This document shows positions 6,072 through 13,605 of a stretch of DNA of 18,114 bases, piece by piece; position 1 is the stretch's first letter, and the number at the start of each line of letters is the position of its first letter. Source of the stretch: Aquificales bacterium (GTDB taxonomy: Bacteria > Aquificota > Aquificia > Aquificales > Aquificaceae); the NCBI GenBank assembly GCA_015491275.1, contig WFWF01000131.1, positions 1 to 18,114 on the forward strand, written 5' to 3'. Below the pieces are notes generated by a model. The model was not told the origin of the DNA and ran no database searches. It saw nothing but the letters and a program-made list of their open reading frames with translations. A program made the translations under genes and the position numbers.

Positions 6072-6844
6072 CTGAGAAGGTCCTTAATTAATTCCGAATA
6101 AAGAGCCTCTCCCCATCTTATACCTTCAAGAATACCTATGAGTATGGGTTGCGGTTGTTCTTCAGCATCTTCATGAGGGAGTGTTCCGGCAAATAACATT
6201 AGCTTCATAATCTCGTGTTTGTATGCCGGGTGTCCCTCAGGAAGATAATCAAGCTTCACTATCTCCTCAAGGTCTATTCCCAACCGTTGCGCTGTTATCT
6301 TTGCTTTTTTATCAAGTATGGAAAGTAAGAGATCTGGGTTTTCATAAGCATACCTTATAAACTCGTGCCATCTGCGTATGGACTCTTCGTTTCCCTCCGT
6401 CTTTCCCTTGATGATAAGCCACATTAACAGTTCTCCACCGCCGTAGATGCTACTCCATATGGGATCGGTTGCTTCAAAATACACGTGTCCGAGCTCATGA
6501 AGAACCGTGCTGAGGTGGGGGTTTCTCCTTCTGAAAGAAACCTCCTTTCTTTTTATCCACGCTACGCCCTCTGTCCTTGATACTGTCCCGTATCTTTTGT
6601 GAATTTCCCTAAGCTTTTCTTCAAATTCTTCGTTGCTGATCATTCCGTTCTTCCTTAGCTCCTCGTAGAATTCAATTTCGTCAATGGCTTCGGGGTGCCT
6701 GTCTACTATTCCGAATTCCTCTTCCCACGGAACCACGTGCACCTCTTCGGAAAAAGCAAACATATCAGGGAACTTCTTCTTCCACGCTTGAAAATCGGGA
6801 TGCTCCCTAAATTTGACAATCAAAAACTCTTTCAAATTCTTCAT
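6068..6844 (-). CDS. HExxH zinc metallopeptidase, third gene of AAA+/VWA operon
   Basis: 258 residues from the ATG at 6844. GGAGGTGAT lies 7 nt before it, while the in-frame ATG at 6859 has no ribosome site and would overlap the upstream gene. The zinc site is HELGH (H116, E117, H120) in a hydrophobic helix, with E138 in GGGEL 18 residues later as a candidate third ligand, a gluzincin-like arrangement. No signal peptide, so it is cytoplasmic. The N-terminal 90 residues are charged and helical and include a PWEEEFGIVDRHPE stretch. I cannot name the subfamily; it resembles small ImmA/IrrE-like or phage-type zincins only in motif. It starts 5 bp after the VWA gene stop, so it is translationally linked to it. 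Inference: the AAA+ and VWA proteins may activate it or present substrate to it. Confidence 0.7.
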   Translation of the reverse strand: MKNLKEFLIVKFREHPDFQAWKKKFPDMFAFSEEVHVVPWEEEFGIVDRHPEAIDEIEFYEELRKNGMISNEEFEEKLREIHKRYGTVSRTEGVAWIKRKEVSFRRRNPHLSTVLHELGHVYFEATDPIWSSIYGGGELLMWLIIKGKTEGNEESIRRWHEFIRYAYENPDLLLSILDKKAKITAQRLGIDLEEIVKLDYLPEGHPAYKHEIMKLMLFAGTLPHEDAEEQPQPILIGILEGIRWGEALYSELIKDLLS

Positions 6845-6849
6845 CTCTA

Positions 6850-8019
6850 TCACCTCCATACAGGTTTTTTCAAAATCTTTTTAACGTTTTTCATAAAGTC
6901 CTCAACTCCGTAGCACTCAAAGTATTCACCTTTAAAGTCCGCAAGAGTGTAGTGGCACCAAGAATGTTCGTCCATATCCACATACCTGTTTTCCGAAGAG
7001 AACCAGTAGACCGTGTTTTTCCACGAAGCCTCCACGACGCTGTCTCCGCCGTCAAAGTCTCCGAAGAAGATGATGATCCTGCTTTGGAATAGCTCATTCC
7101 AGTTTTCCGTTTCGGGGACTTCCATCCACTCTTTCTTTTTTTCATTCCATTTCCAGCATATCACCCCGTTCGGTGCCTCGTATATCTCCACGAGATCGTA
7201 TTCTGAGGCTACCTTTGCTATCTGAGCATAGAAGTCTGCGAGCCACTCACAGCTTCCTGAGGTGTCGAGAAGGAGAACGATCTTTTCTTTCTTTTTTCCC
7301 TTCTTGCAAGCGGATAGGGGTATTTGGGGGTTGAGGGTTCTCTGGAGCAGTTTTCTCGTATCCCACACGTCGTATCCTTTCGTATCTTCTATACTTCTTT
7401 CTTCTGCTACGTGTTCTACGAGCTGAGCGAAAGTGGTTCCGAGTCTCTTTAAGGTAAGATTTGTGATCAGGTCAAAGGCTTTATTTTCGTCTCTCTCTCC
7501 GTAATATTCGTAGTCGTCTTCACAGTCGTATTCGTAGTCATAGTCATCATCGTAATCATCGTAGTTGTCACATTCGCTGTCATCAACACTTTCATTATTT
7601 TCGTGTTCGTCTATCTGTTTGAAGGTCTCTTCAAAAATGGAGGTATCAGCATCTAAGTCGTTTCTGGTGTCGGCAGTTTCAGAGTTTTCGTTACTGTTGT
7701 TCGCGCTTTCATTTTCATCTCCATCAAAGTTTTCACCATTATCGTTATCTTGATCTGCACTTTTACCATTCTCATTAGCCTCAGAATAATCAGCTTGGGA
7801 AGTATTCGCTTCTAAACTATCCTGTTTGTTCCTGCTTTCAGCTTCTTGTTCACTATCAGTCTGTCTGTCCTGAGTATCTGCGCTATTCTCCTCATTAGAA
7901 GACTCCTGAGAAGAGCGGTTACTGTCTTCTTTTTCTTTTTCCTCGTTCAAAAGTTTTTCTATTTCTTCCTGAGGAATTTCTTCTGTTTCATAGGTTCTCC
8001 ACTTCCTTATCAACCTCAT
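6850..8019 (-). CDS. VWA-domain protein with long acidic low-complexity N-terminus
   Basis: 389 residues. Residues 30-180 are very rich in D, E, S and N, ending in a D/Y-rich run (about 150-173). This is likely disordered and highly negative. A short helical linker (178-225) is followed by the VWA domain: strand plus MIDAS motif VLLLDTSGS (D252, S254, S256), and a later IIIFFGDFDGGD (D321/D323) as the third MIDAS element. VWA proteins of this type pair with MoxR AAA+ ATPases (CoxE, BchD, CbbO analogues) to remodel or insert metal into a partner. The ATG overlaps the stop of the AAA+ gene by 4 bp (ATGA), which means tight coupling. The partner here is unknown; the HExxH peptidase just downstream is the obvious candidate. 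The acidic repeat tract in DNA (GTA/GTC/ATC-like codons at 7497-7580) is prone to length change. Confidence 0.8.
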   Translation of the reverse strand: MRLIRKWRTYETEEIPQEEIEKLLNEEKEKEDSNRSSQESSNEENSADTQDRQTDSEQEAESRNKQDSLEANTSQADYSEANENGKSADQDNDNGENFDGDENESANNSNENSETADTRNDLDADTSIFEETFKQIDEHENNESVDDSECDNYDDYDDDYDYEYDCEDDYEYYGERDENKAFDLITNLTLKRLGTTFAQLVEHVAEERSIEDTKGYDVWDTRKLLQRTLNPQIPLSACKKGKKKEKIVLLLDTSGSCEWLADFYAQIAKVASEYDLVEIYEAPNGVICWKWNEKKKEWMEVPETENWNELFQSRIIIFFGDFDGGDSVVEASWKNTVYWFSSENRYVDMDEHSWCHYTLADFKGEYFECYGVEDFMKNVKKILKKPVWR

Positions 8020-9998
8020 TTTTCACCCTCCAACAGCCACCTGATGTGGGAGGCGATCTTTTCTATCGCCTCCCAGATGGCCTCTTTTGCCTCTGCTATT
8101 GTTTCTATTTCTTGAGAATTCTTGCAGATTCGAAATTCAACCAATCCTTTTTCTGTATCAAATTTGTGTGCGAACTTGTCTAAAGAACTTTCTTTTACCT
8201 TTACGGTTATAATGTCTTTCTTTGACAATTCTTCTGTAAATGCAAACATTACAAAGTAGCATATATACTCGCGAAATTTTTCTTGCCATTTGCGAATGTT
8301 GTATGTTGGGAACCCCTCATCGTTTGTTATGAGGGGGTGATTATATGCCCACACGCTGGCTCCTGTACCCATATCGTAGCAGGAATATATCTCCTCCATT
8401 CTCTTGAGAGGAGGAAGTTTTTCTATTTCATCTACTTTCTTTTTCACTTGTTTTTCTATTTCTTTCCTTATTTCCTTTGTAGACTTGACGTCATCAAGGG
8501 TCACCTGGAGATTTTCGTTTTTTATCGTGTAGCTGTCGAAGGCGTCTCTTTTTACCGCCTCCGTCAAGGTCAAGGCTTGGGGTTCGGTTTCTTCCTGTTT
8601 TTGTGTGTTTGTGTTCTTGGGGAAATAGTGTTCGAGTGCTCTGATTACGAAGTCTACGGATTTTGGTTTTCCAACTACATACATATATTTTCTCTTCGAA
8701 TCTACGTATATCTCCGCTTCATCCCTTACGAGAACAACGCCTCCCTTGACAATCTTTTTCACATTTGCGGAAACATTTTCCATGATGAACTTCACGGTCT
8801 CTTTTACAGAGCAGGTTCTGAGGACTGCTACTTCCACTTCTGCGTTAGCATCAAATTCTTTAATTTTTGATGATACGGTGTCAATATCTTTTCTAGTTTT
8901 AATCCTCAGCTTGGGGTTTGCAATTACAAAGGAATCTTTAACTTTTATTTTTTCTATGTTGAAATCACAAGCTTTTACGGTTGCGGTGAGATTGTCTTCG
9001 CTTGCAAGAGCCACTATTGTAGATTTTTCGAGTTCTTCTTCCGTGGGGGGTGCGGGATCTCTCTTCTCTACGACCCTTGGTCTCGGTAGACGGGGATAGT
9101 CTTCCTTTTTCTCTTCCTTCTCTTCTTCAACGGGCTCTTCGTAAGCAGTCGGGTCAAGGGTGTCGTTTCTCCTTTCTTCCCACTCTATCGGAACCCCTCT
9201 GAATCTCCTTTCTATTTCCTTAAGGCGGAGGTGGTTTTCTTCAGTTTTGGTTACATATATCCTTACAAGTTCGTCCCAGTCCGCTTCATCACCTTGTTCC
9301 TCTATTGCCGACAGAAGCTGACGGAGTTCCTGAATTGTGGCGGGCTTTTCGAGGCCCGCCTTGATTGTCATAACATACAAGCGAACAGCGGGTTCTATGT
9401 AGAGGCTGTCGGGGTGCGACAGCCTCAGAGCCTCCCTCACGAGGGAGGGAGGAAGGTGTTCCATCTTTATTACAGGGAGCCTCCTGAGAAGAGGCTCCGA
9501 CAACTCTCTCATATCGTTTGATGTGAGAGCTATGTAAAGTTTCCCCTCCCCGTCTTCAAGCTTCAATTCCATCCCGGGGACCGAAATCCTCTTGCTTTGT
9601 ATGAAGTCGAGAAGAAACGCATCCATCGAGGGGCGGGTTTTGTCCCATTCGTCAAGTATGAGGATCGTGTCCCGTCCCTCCTTTGCGGAGCGGAGCGCCT
9701 TTATAAGCGCCCCGTCAACTTTTTTGATCCCCGACTTTGACGAATCGTCGGGGATCAATTGATACAACAGCTCACCCCCATCTGTTTGGGGGTGGCACTG
9801 ATAAAAGACCGTCTCCCACCCCTCCTCCCTCGCTATGTGTTCGAGGGAGGAGGTTTTCCCAACACCGGCGGGGCCCGTGAGGATGACCCCGCCGGTTATC
9901 TTAATTGCTGATAAAATCTTTTTATCATAGATGCTTTTTACCCTCATCACTTTTTTTATAACCTCACTTTTTTGATTTATCTGACCGATTTCTTTCAT
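8016..9998 (-). CDS. MoxR-type AAA+ ATPase, first gene of the AAA+/VWA/peptidase operon
   Basis: 660 residues from the ATG at 9998, with AAGGAGGAAGG just upstream; a longer reading from 10055 adds 19 residues before this ribosome site. The AAA+ core is at 20-240: Walker A GPAGVGKT (42-49), Walker B ILILDEWD (112-119), sensor 1 TSND (159-162) and the LLRRLP arginine region (171-175). The lid and helix follow to about 270. A P/E/K-rich linker (290-330) leads to a C-terminal half with two small alpha/beta-like segments (335-400, 400-480), then a helix-rich part and a final domain (570-660) without recognised family. MoxR ATPases work with VWA partners as chaperone-like machines in the cytoplasm. 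The core-coding DNA is packed with perfect inverted repeats (see 9339-9927) and is visibly richer in G+C than its neighbours. A conserved 12-bp inverted repeat lies before it. Confidence 0.85.
   Translation of the reverse strand: MKEIGQINQKSEVIKKVMRVKSIYDKKILSAIKITGGVILTGPAGVGKTSSLEHIAREEGWETVFYQCHPQTDGGELLYQLIPDDSSKSGIKKVDGALIKALRSAKEGRDTILILDEWDKTRPSMDAFLLDFIQSKRISVPGMELKLEDGEGKLYIALTSNDMRELSEPLLRRLPVIKMEHLPPSLVREALRLSHPDSLYIEPAVRLYVMTIKAGLEKPATIQELRQLLSAIEEQGDEADWDELVRIYVTKTEENHLRLKEIERRFRGVPIEWEERRNDTLDPTAYEEPVEEEKEEKKEDYPRLPRPRVVEKRDPAPPTEEELEKSTIVALASEDNLTATVKACDFNIEKIKVKDSFVIANPKLRIKTRKDIDTVSSKIKEFDANAEVEVAVLRTCSVKETVKFIMENVSANVKKIVKGGVVLVRDEAEIYVDSKRKYMYVVGKPKSVDFVIRALEHYFPKNTNTQKQEETEPQALTLTEAVKRDAFDSYTIKNENLQVTLDDVKSTKEIRKEIEKQVKKKVDEIEKLPPLKRMEEIYSCYDMGTGASVWAYNHPLITNDEGFPTYNIRKWQEKFREYICYFVMFAFTEELSKKDIITVKVKESSLDKFAHKFDTEKGLVEFRICKNSQEIETIAEAKEAIWEAIEKIASHIRWLLEGEK
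8047..8075. repeat. 11-bp inverted repeat inside the AAA+ gene 3' end
   Basis: Perfect arms TGGGAGGCGAT / ATCGCCTCCCA (8047-8057, 8065-8075) with a 7-nt loop. It lies within codons for a helix near the C-terminus, about 50 nt before the VWA start, where an mRNA hairpin could affect coupling. Confidence 0.7.
8313..8336. repeat. 8-bp inverted repeat inside the AAA+ gene
   Basis: Perfect arms CCCCTCAT / ATGAGGGG (8313-8320, 8329-8336), 8-nt loop. It belongs to the same class of in-gene hairpins as the cluster at 9339-9927. Confidence 0.6.
9339..9927. repeat. Cluster of eleven distinct inverted repeats within the AAA+ core coding sequence
   Basis: Arms by position: 9339-9345/9354-9360 (7 bp), 9402-9410/9418-9426 (9), 9431-9438/9441-9448 (8), 9476-9483/9491-9498 (8), 9506-9515/9520-9529 (10, one mismatch), 9692-9698/9707-9713 (7, one G-U in the mRNA), 9724-9735/9747-9758 (12), 9773-9780/9787-9794 (8), 9821-9832/9842-9853 (12), 9864-9873/9887-9896 (10), 9909-9916/9920-9927 (8). 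All others are perfect. Loops are 2-13 nt. The arm sequences differ from one another, so this is a shared shape, not a repeated sequence. Confidence 0.8.
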
Positions 9999-10031
9999 TT
10001 CCTTCCTCCTTTTGATTTTTTTATTTATCCG

Positions 10032-10051
10032 AGGCGGGCGGATGCCCGCCT
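10032..10051. other. GC-rich hairpin in the leader of the AAA+ operon
   Basis: Perfect 8-bp arms AGGCGGGC / GCCCGCCT with a 4-nt loop, between the 12-bp operator-like repeat and the AAA+ ribosome site. It may be an attenuator or an mRNA-protecting hairpin. On the minus strand it is followed by an A-rich run, not a U run, so it is not a simple terminator in that direction. Confidence 0.45.
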
Positions 10052-10063
10052 TCACCCTCCTTT

Positions 10064-10108
10064 TTCTTACACTACACCGTGTTTCTTAATTTTCTTGTAG
10101 TGTAAGAA
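10064..10108. promoter_or_regulatory. 12-bp inverted repeat upstream of AAA+ operon (operator candidate)
   Basis: TTCTTACACTAC (10064-10075) and GTAGTGTAAGAA (10097-10108) are perfect reverse complements, 21 bp apart. The 14-mer TCTTACACTACACC at 10065-10078 occurs again at 15380-15393 before the rep gene. A repressor or activator shared by the two units is the simplest reading. A second use as a terminator of the DUF996 gene cannot be excluded. Confidence 0.5.
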
Positions 10109-10123
10109 CAGGAAATAGGCGGT

Positions 10124-10672
10124 TTAAACGGTCCCCGTTCTTTCTGGAACACTGAACCAGGCTATTATAAGAAGTATAGAACCTACCATAGATATCAGAA
10201 TTCCTATGAGGATTATTCCCAAGATGGTTCCAACAAAAATGAGCAAACCTCCAGTTTTGAATAGATTAATATTGGTACGCAAGGAAAGTAGGACATTTGC
10301 TTTATACCAGAACCAATTTGCCACAAGCAAAATGATCCAAAAAACAAGCATTACAACTATGGAACTGCTGGCTATGTCTTCGAAATAAGCGTCTTCTTTA
10401 CCGATTTCCACTGTAATAATAACACTGGATATTATTAATATAACGACGCCTATTATCACCACTAATATAGCTTTTATAATATTCCTCTTTATTTCGGGCT
10501 CGCCTAGCTCATCAGAAGCCCTGAAGTACCCAATTAGGGTAACTATAGTACTTGCTAATGAAATTATGCATGCTAAAGGTATAACGGAACCGAGCAATGA
10601 AGCTCCGACTAAAACCAACAGGCCCCAACCTCCCAGATGTTTTGTTTGCTTGCTAATTTTTGCCGTCTCCAT
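10124..10672 (-). CDS. DUF996-like integral membrane protein
   Basis: 182 residues with about five hydrophobic segments (roughly 14-34, 36-50, 67-90, 103-123, 138-172). The layout fits DUF996: GGWGLL at the N-terminus, a polar loop with SDELGEPEIKRN, and a C-terminal double segment starting FKTGGLLIFVGTILGIILIG and ending in the WFSVPE type motif. The family's function is not known. The start has no good ribosome site (GAGG about 10 nt upstream). It lies upstream of the AAA+ operon on the same strand but is separated from it by 125 bp with an operator-like inverted repeat, so I treat it as a separate unit. Confidence 0.65.
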   Translation of the reverse strand: METAKISKQTKHLGGWGLLVLVGASLLGSVIPLACIISLASTIVTLIGYFRASDELGEPEIKRNIIKAILVVIIGVVILIISSVIITVEIGKEDAYFEDIASSSIVVMLVFWIILLVANWFWYKANVLLSLRTNINLFKTGGLLIFVGTILGIILIGILISMVGSILLIIAWFSVPERTGTV

Positions 10673-10814
10673 TTTGGAACAGCCTCTTTTAGATGATTTT
10701 ATCCCATCCGAAAAATCGTATAAGGATATACTCGCGGCTGTTACAACAATCTATAGCATCTTTCCGGGTGAATTTTTCGGGGAGGTGGAATAATATTAGT
10801 TAGGTGAATTTTAT

Positions 10815-10862
10815 TTGTAAGTTTAGTTATGGATAGAACTAAGCTTAGTAAGATTATTAAGG
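10815..10862. repeat. Par-type repeat motif at the start of the 10829 gene
   Basis: GTAAGTTTAGTT and AACTAAGCTTAGTAAG, the latter close to the palindrome at 1662-1677, span the start codon of the next gene. The RHH partition protein could bind here. Confidence 0.35.
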
Positions 10863-11356
10863 AAAGTTGGTGGTACAAATTGAAAACGGAAAATTACCCT
10901 ATTGAGTGGATCCGTGATGACCTTAGCTATTTTAGGCAGGTGGTTAAAGATACCGCTTTTATAATCCCATCATTAAAGGTGGGTGCTTTCGGGGTATCCA
11001 TGCTAAGGTTATACATGAAAGGGATAACATCAAAAAATAAAATGAAGCAAATAAGCTTGAAAACATTGAAGAAAAAATACGGAAAATTAAAGTACGTTTA
11101 TTTTGTAGCCTATATATCTATGAAACTAAGAAGTAAAGGATTTTCTCATGAACAAATAAGAAGACATCTTGTTTTCAGCCTCAGCCTGTTTCCTGTCATG
11201 CCCTTGTGTGCAGTATTTATAGCCTACGAAAAATACGTTATTAACAACAGAAAGAATTATGAGAAAGGGGGTGAAGAAAAAGTGCTTTCAAAAATACCGG
11301 AAGATTTAAGGCCATATGCGGTTTTATTCGCAGAAATACCGGAAATTCTTAAGTAG
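10829..11356 (+). CDS. Unknown basic protein with one or two hydrophobic segments
   Basis: 175 residues, strongly basic in the middle (about 64-105), with a hydrophobic segment at about 113-133 and a weaker one near 88-98, then a charged C-terminus. No conserved motif is recognised. The ATG at 10829 is the only usable start after an in-frame stop at 10805, but no ribosome site precedes it. Its stop abuts the stop of the convergent coupling ATPase gene (11356/11357). The par-like repeat over its start suggests that the partition repressor or ParA complex may touch its expression. Reading as a coding gene rests on length and sensible composition. Confidence 0.55.
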   Translation: MDRTKLSKIIKESWWYKLKTENYPIEWIRDDLSYFRQVVKDTAFIIPSLKVGAFGVSMLRLYMKGITSKNKMKQISLKTLKKKYGKLKYVYFVAYISMKLRSKGFSHEQIRRHLVFSLSLFPVMPLCAVFIAYEKYVINNRKNYEKGGEEKVLSKIPEDLRPYAVLFAEIPEILK

Positions 11357-13333
11357 CTATCTTATATGCAGATCGTCATACTGATCTTGTGATACAACAC
11401 TTTCTTCTGAAACAACAGCCGACACTATATCGTAGCTAAGGTCTTCGGGTGAAGGCTGTTCATCCTCACCATTCTTTACTGAACCAAGGATACTGTCTAC
11501 AGCTTCCATTATCATCTTCTTAGCTTCCTCGCTGTCTTCCTCCGCCACCTCTTTAAATCCTGTGTTACCAATAAATTCCGAAAGAAGGCATAAACCTTTA
11601 TCCTTATCCTTCCAACTTCTATCAGACCTACCCACAGAAATAAGGTAATGATCAAGTTTCCCTTCTATATTACCCGTAAACCTATTCAGCCTTCCTTTAA
11701 TTCCTTTTAAATCATTCTTTTGTCCTACAGCAAGAATAGCTGTTCCCATCTCAAGCTCGCTGAACTCTTCAGGTCTTATTTTGTAATCATATTTCTGCAT
11801 TGCTATTTCTGACCAGTGAGGAAGCACAGCATCTATCGGTTTCCTGAAGGGGTTTTCCCCTCCCTTACTAACATTAATAAAAAACTTCAACTCTTGTCCG
11901 AAGTATTCCGCAAGATATTTTTTGGTTTCGGGATCTTCGGCACCCAGTATGAGCTTAATACTTGTGTTATTGAAAATATTTTCAAACATACCTCTCTTTA
12001 TCTCGTCAAGCTGTTGTTTTGACTGATGTATAAGCATTATCCCTATTCCCGCACTTCTTGCCATTTCAAACATTCTTTGAAATTCCGGAACGATGACATT
12101 GTGAGCTTCATCTATGAAAACCATATCCGGAACTTCGCTTTCCAACCCTTCCCTTTGCTTAAAAGCAGCATAAGACTGAATATCCATTAGTATCATCTTT
12201 CCTATATCAAGAGATTCGCCGGAAGGAAAATCAAGAGCACGGAGGCTAAAATACATAAGCTTTCCCTGTCTAAAACCTTCCGATATCTTTATATCAGGAT
12301 CGTAAGAGTTAAGTAGTCTCGGATGAAAACTGAAAGCATATAAAGACAGATGTTGCTGAAGACCCCTTAGATAGGATCTGAATTCCTTATTTCTTTTTGA
12401 TTCCTCATATATGCTCCTGAGCCACAGGTAATATATTTCGTCCTTTTCGCTACCCCTGAGTTCATCCGAGTATGTATCCAAAAGATACTGTATTGAATCA
12501 GGAAGAAATGCTACTATTGAATATAGATCCAGAAAATTCGCCATTTTACCGGTTTTAGGTATAACGGACAAAAGCCTCGTAATGGCTCTTGTAAATTCTT
12601 TTTGAATATTTTCATAGAAAGTAGCAGTTCCCCCGACCCTCGGCATCGTAGATATAACCATCACGGCTATATGCTCCGGCTTGTTATACTTGATACCCGA
12701 GTATAGGGGATTATACGATAAAGAATATTTGGGTTTCATAACGTCAAAATACCAAAGGCTTTCCGGATAGATTCCCATTTCCCGAAGCAGAGATATAAAA
12801 GCCTTCGGTATACTGTTATCCCCTTTGGGATCTATGATGAGAACTCCCTTGCCTATCTCAAGGAACTGCTTAGCTATCGGTGCCAATGCACTTTGCGTCT
12901 TTCCGCGCCCCGTAGGGGCTATAACATGAGAATGTTTAGAAAATTCCTTGGCGGATATCTTTATCTCCGGATCTTTGAAAATGGTGATCTCGGGTTTTGC
13001 GGGAACAATCTCATACTTTCTGCCGGAATACTTTATTCTTCCCGCCAGTATTTTTGAAACTCTGTATATAAGATAGCCGTAGCTGAAAAGAATTATGAGG
13101 GAAAGGAGAACGGCCGATACGGTTGGCACCGCAAAAAATAGAAATAGAACCGTCAAAGGACCTAATACAACAGCAGAAAAATAAAGAAAAGCGGCGGTGT
13201 AAAAAGCCCTTTTCGGATTAGGATGCCTACTGAATTTTCTTTTCAACCGACTCCATGTTGAAGATGCCCACCATGTATATCCCGCTACAGGTGTTAATAT
13301 TGCTGCTAAATCCACTAATACTTGAAAAGGCAT
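11357..13333 (-). CDS. Type IV coupling protein-like ATPase (VirD4/TraD/TraG group)
   Basis: 658 residues. Two or three membrane segments at about 44-92 anchor it, as in coupling proteins. Walker A APTGRGKT lies at 139-146, followed by LIIDPKGD (166-173), a hallmark of VirD4/TraD-type ATPases. Walker B is VFIDEAH (405-411), with GIGIMLIHQSKQQ (about 430-442) as the conserved sensor strand. A C-terminal acidic tail (about 600-658) is typical of a relaxosome- or substrate-contacting tail. Coupling proteins deliver the relaxase-bound strand to a type IV secretion channel. The start overlaps the HTH gene by 19 bp, with GAAGG upstream, and the two are probably co-transcribed. No relaxase or mating-pore genes other than the lytic transglycosylase are in the window. 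Confidence 0.8.
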   Translation of the reverse strand: MPFQVLVDLAAILTPVAGYTWWASSTWSRLKRKFSRHPNPKRAFYTAAFLYFSAVVLGPLTVLFLFFAVPTVSAVLLSLIILFSYGYLIYRVSKILAGRIKYSGRKYEIVPAKPEITIFKDPEIKISAKEFSKHSHVIAPTGRGKTQSALAPIAKQFLEIGKGVLIIDPKGDNSIPKAFISLLREMGIYPESLWYFDVMKPKYSLSYNPLYSGIKYNKPEHIAVMVISTMPRVGGTATFYENIQKEFTRAITRLLSVIPKTGKMANFLDLYSIVAFLPDSIQYLLDTYSDELRGSEKDEIYYLWLRSIYEESKRNKEFRSYLRGLQQHLSLYAFSFHPRLLNSYDPDIKISEGFRQGKLMYFSLRALDFPSGESLDIGKMILMDIQSYAAFKQREGLESEVPDMVFIDEAHNVIVPEFQRMFEMARSAGIGIMLIHQSKQQLDEIKRGMFENIFNNTSIKLILGAEDPETKKYLAEYFGQELKFFINVSKGGENPFRKPIDAVLPHWSEIAMQKYDYKIRPEEFSELEMGTAILAVGQKNDLKGIKGRLNRFTGNIEGKLDHYLISVGRSDRSWKDKDKGLCLLSEFIGNTGFKEVAEEDSEEAKKMIMEAVDSILGSVKNGEDEQPSPEDLSYDIVSAVVSEESVVSQDQYDDLHIR

Positions 13334-13605
13334 CTTGCCTTCACACCGAGAAACTTAGCTATGTACCAATCCGACAAGCCCGCCCGTCTTAAAGCATACG
13401 CAATTTCCAACTGCCTTTTTGTCGGTCTTACTGATCTTAGGGTGCATTTTACTTTGTGCTTATCCTTTATCCACCTGACCTGTGTTTCGGAAATACCGTA
13501 CTTCTCAGCTATAGCCCTCATCGGAATGCCCGCTTCTATCTCCCGACAAACAGAGAGAATAAACCCGATAGAAAATCTAATTCTGAGCTTTTCTGCCTTT
13601 TGCAT
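13315..13605 (-). CDS. Small protein with two helix-turn-helix motifs
   Basis: 96 residues from the ATG at 13605, which has GGAGGG 6 nt upstream; a TTG two codons earlier abuts that site and is unlikely. Residues about 16-48 read as an HTH of the resolvase/transposase type (SVCREIEAGIPMRAIAEKYGISETQVRWI). A second HTH-like unit lies at 63-93 (RQLEIAYALRRAGLSDWYIAKFLGV). It probably binds DNA, perhaps to regulate the transfer genes or as a relaxosome accessory. The gene overlaps the end of the upstream gene by 70 bp in another frame and its own end overlaps the coupling ATPase start, so the genes are tightly packed. Confidence 0.65.
   Translation of the reverse strand: MQKAEKLRIRFSIGFILSVCREIEAGIPMRAIAEKYGISETQVRWIKDKHKVKCTLRSVRPTKRQLEIAYALRRAGLSDWYIAKFLGVKARCLFKY

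Noticed and set aside
7497..7580. Short repeat tract in the VWA gene as a CRISPR or satellite array
   Set aside because: It is simple codon repetition for D and Y in an acidic low-complexity region, without spacers.
8283..8870. 195-codon plus-strand ORF opposite the AAA+ gene
   Set aside because: Phe/Tyr-rich translation typical of the antisense strand of a coding gene; no ribosome site or motif.
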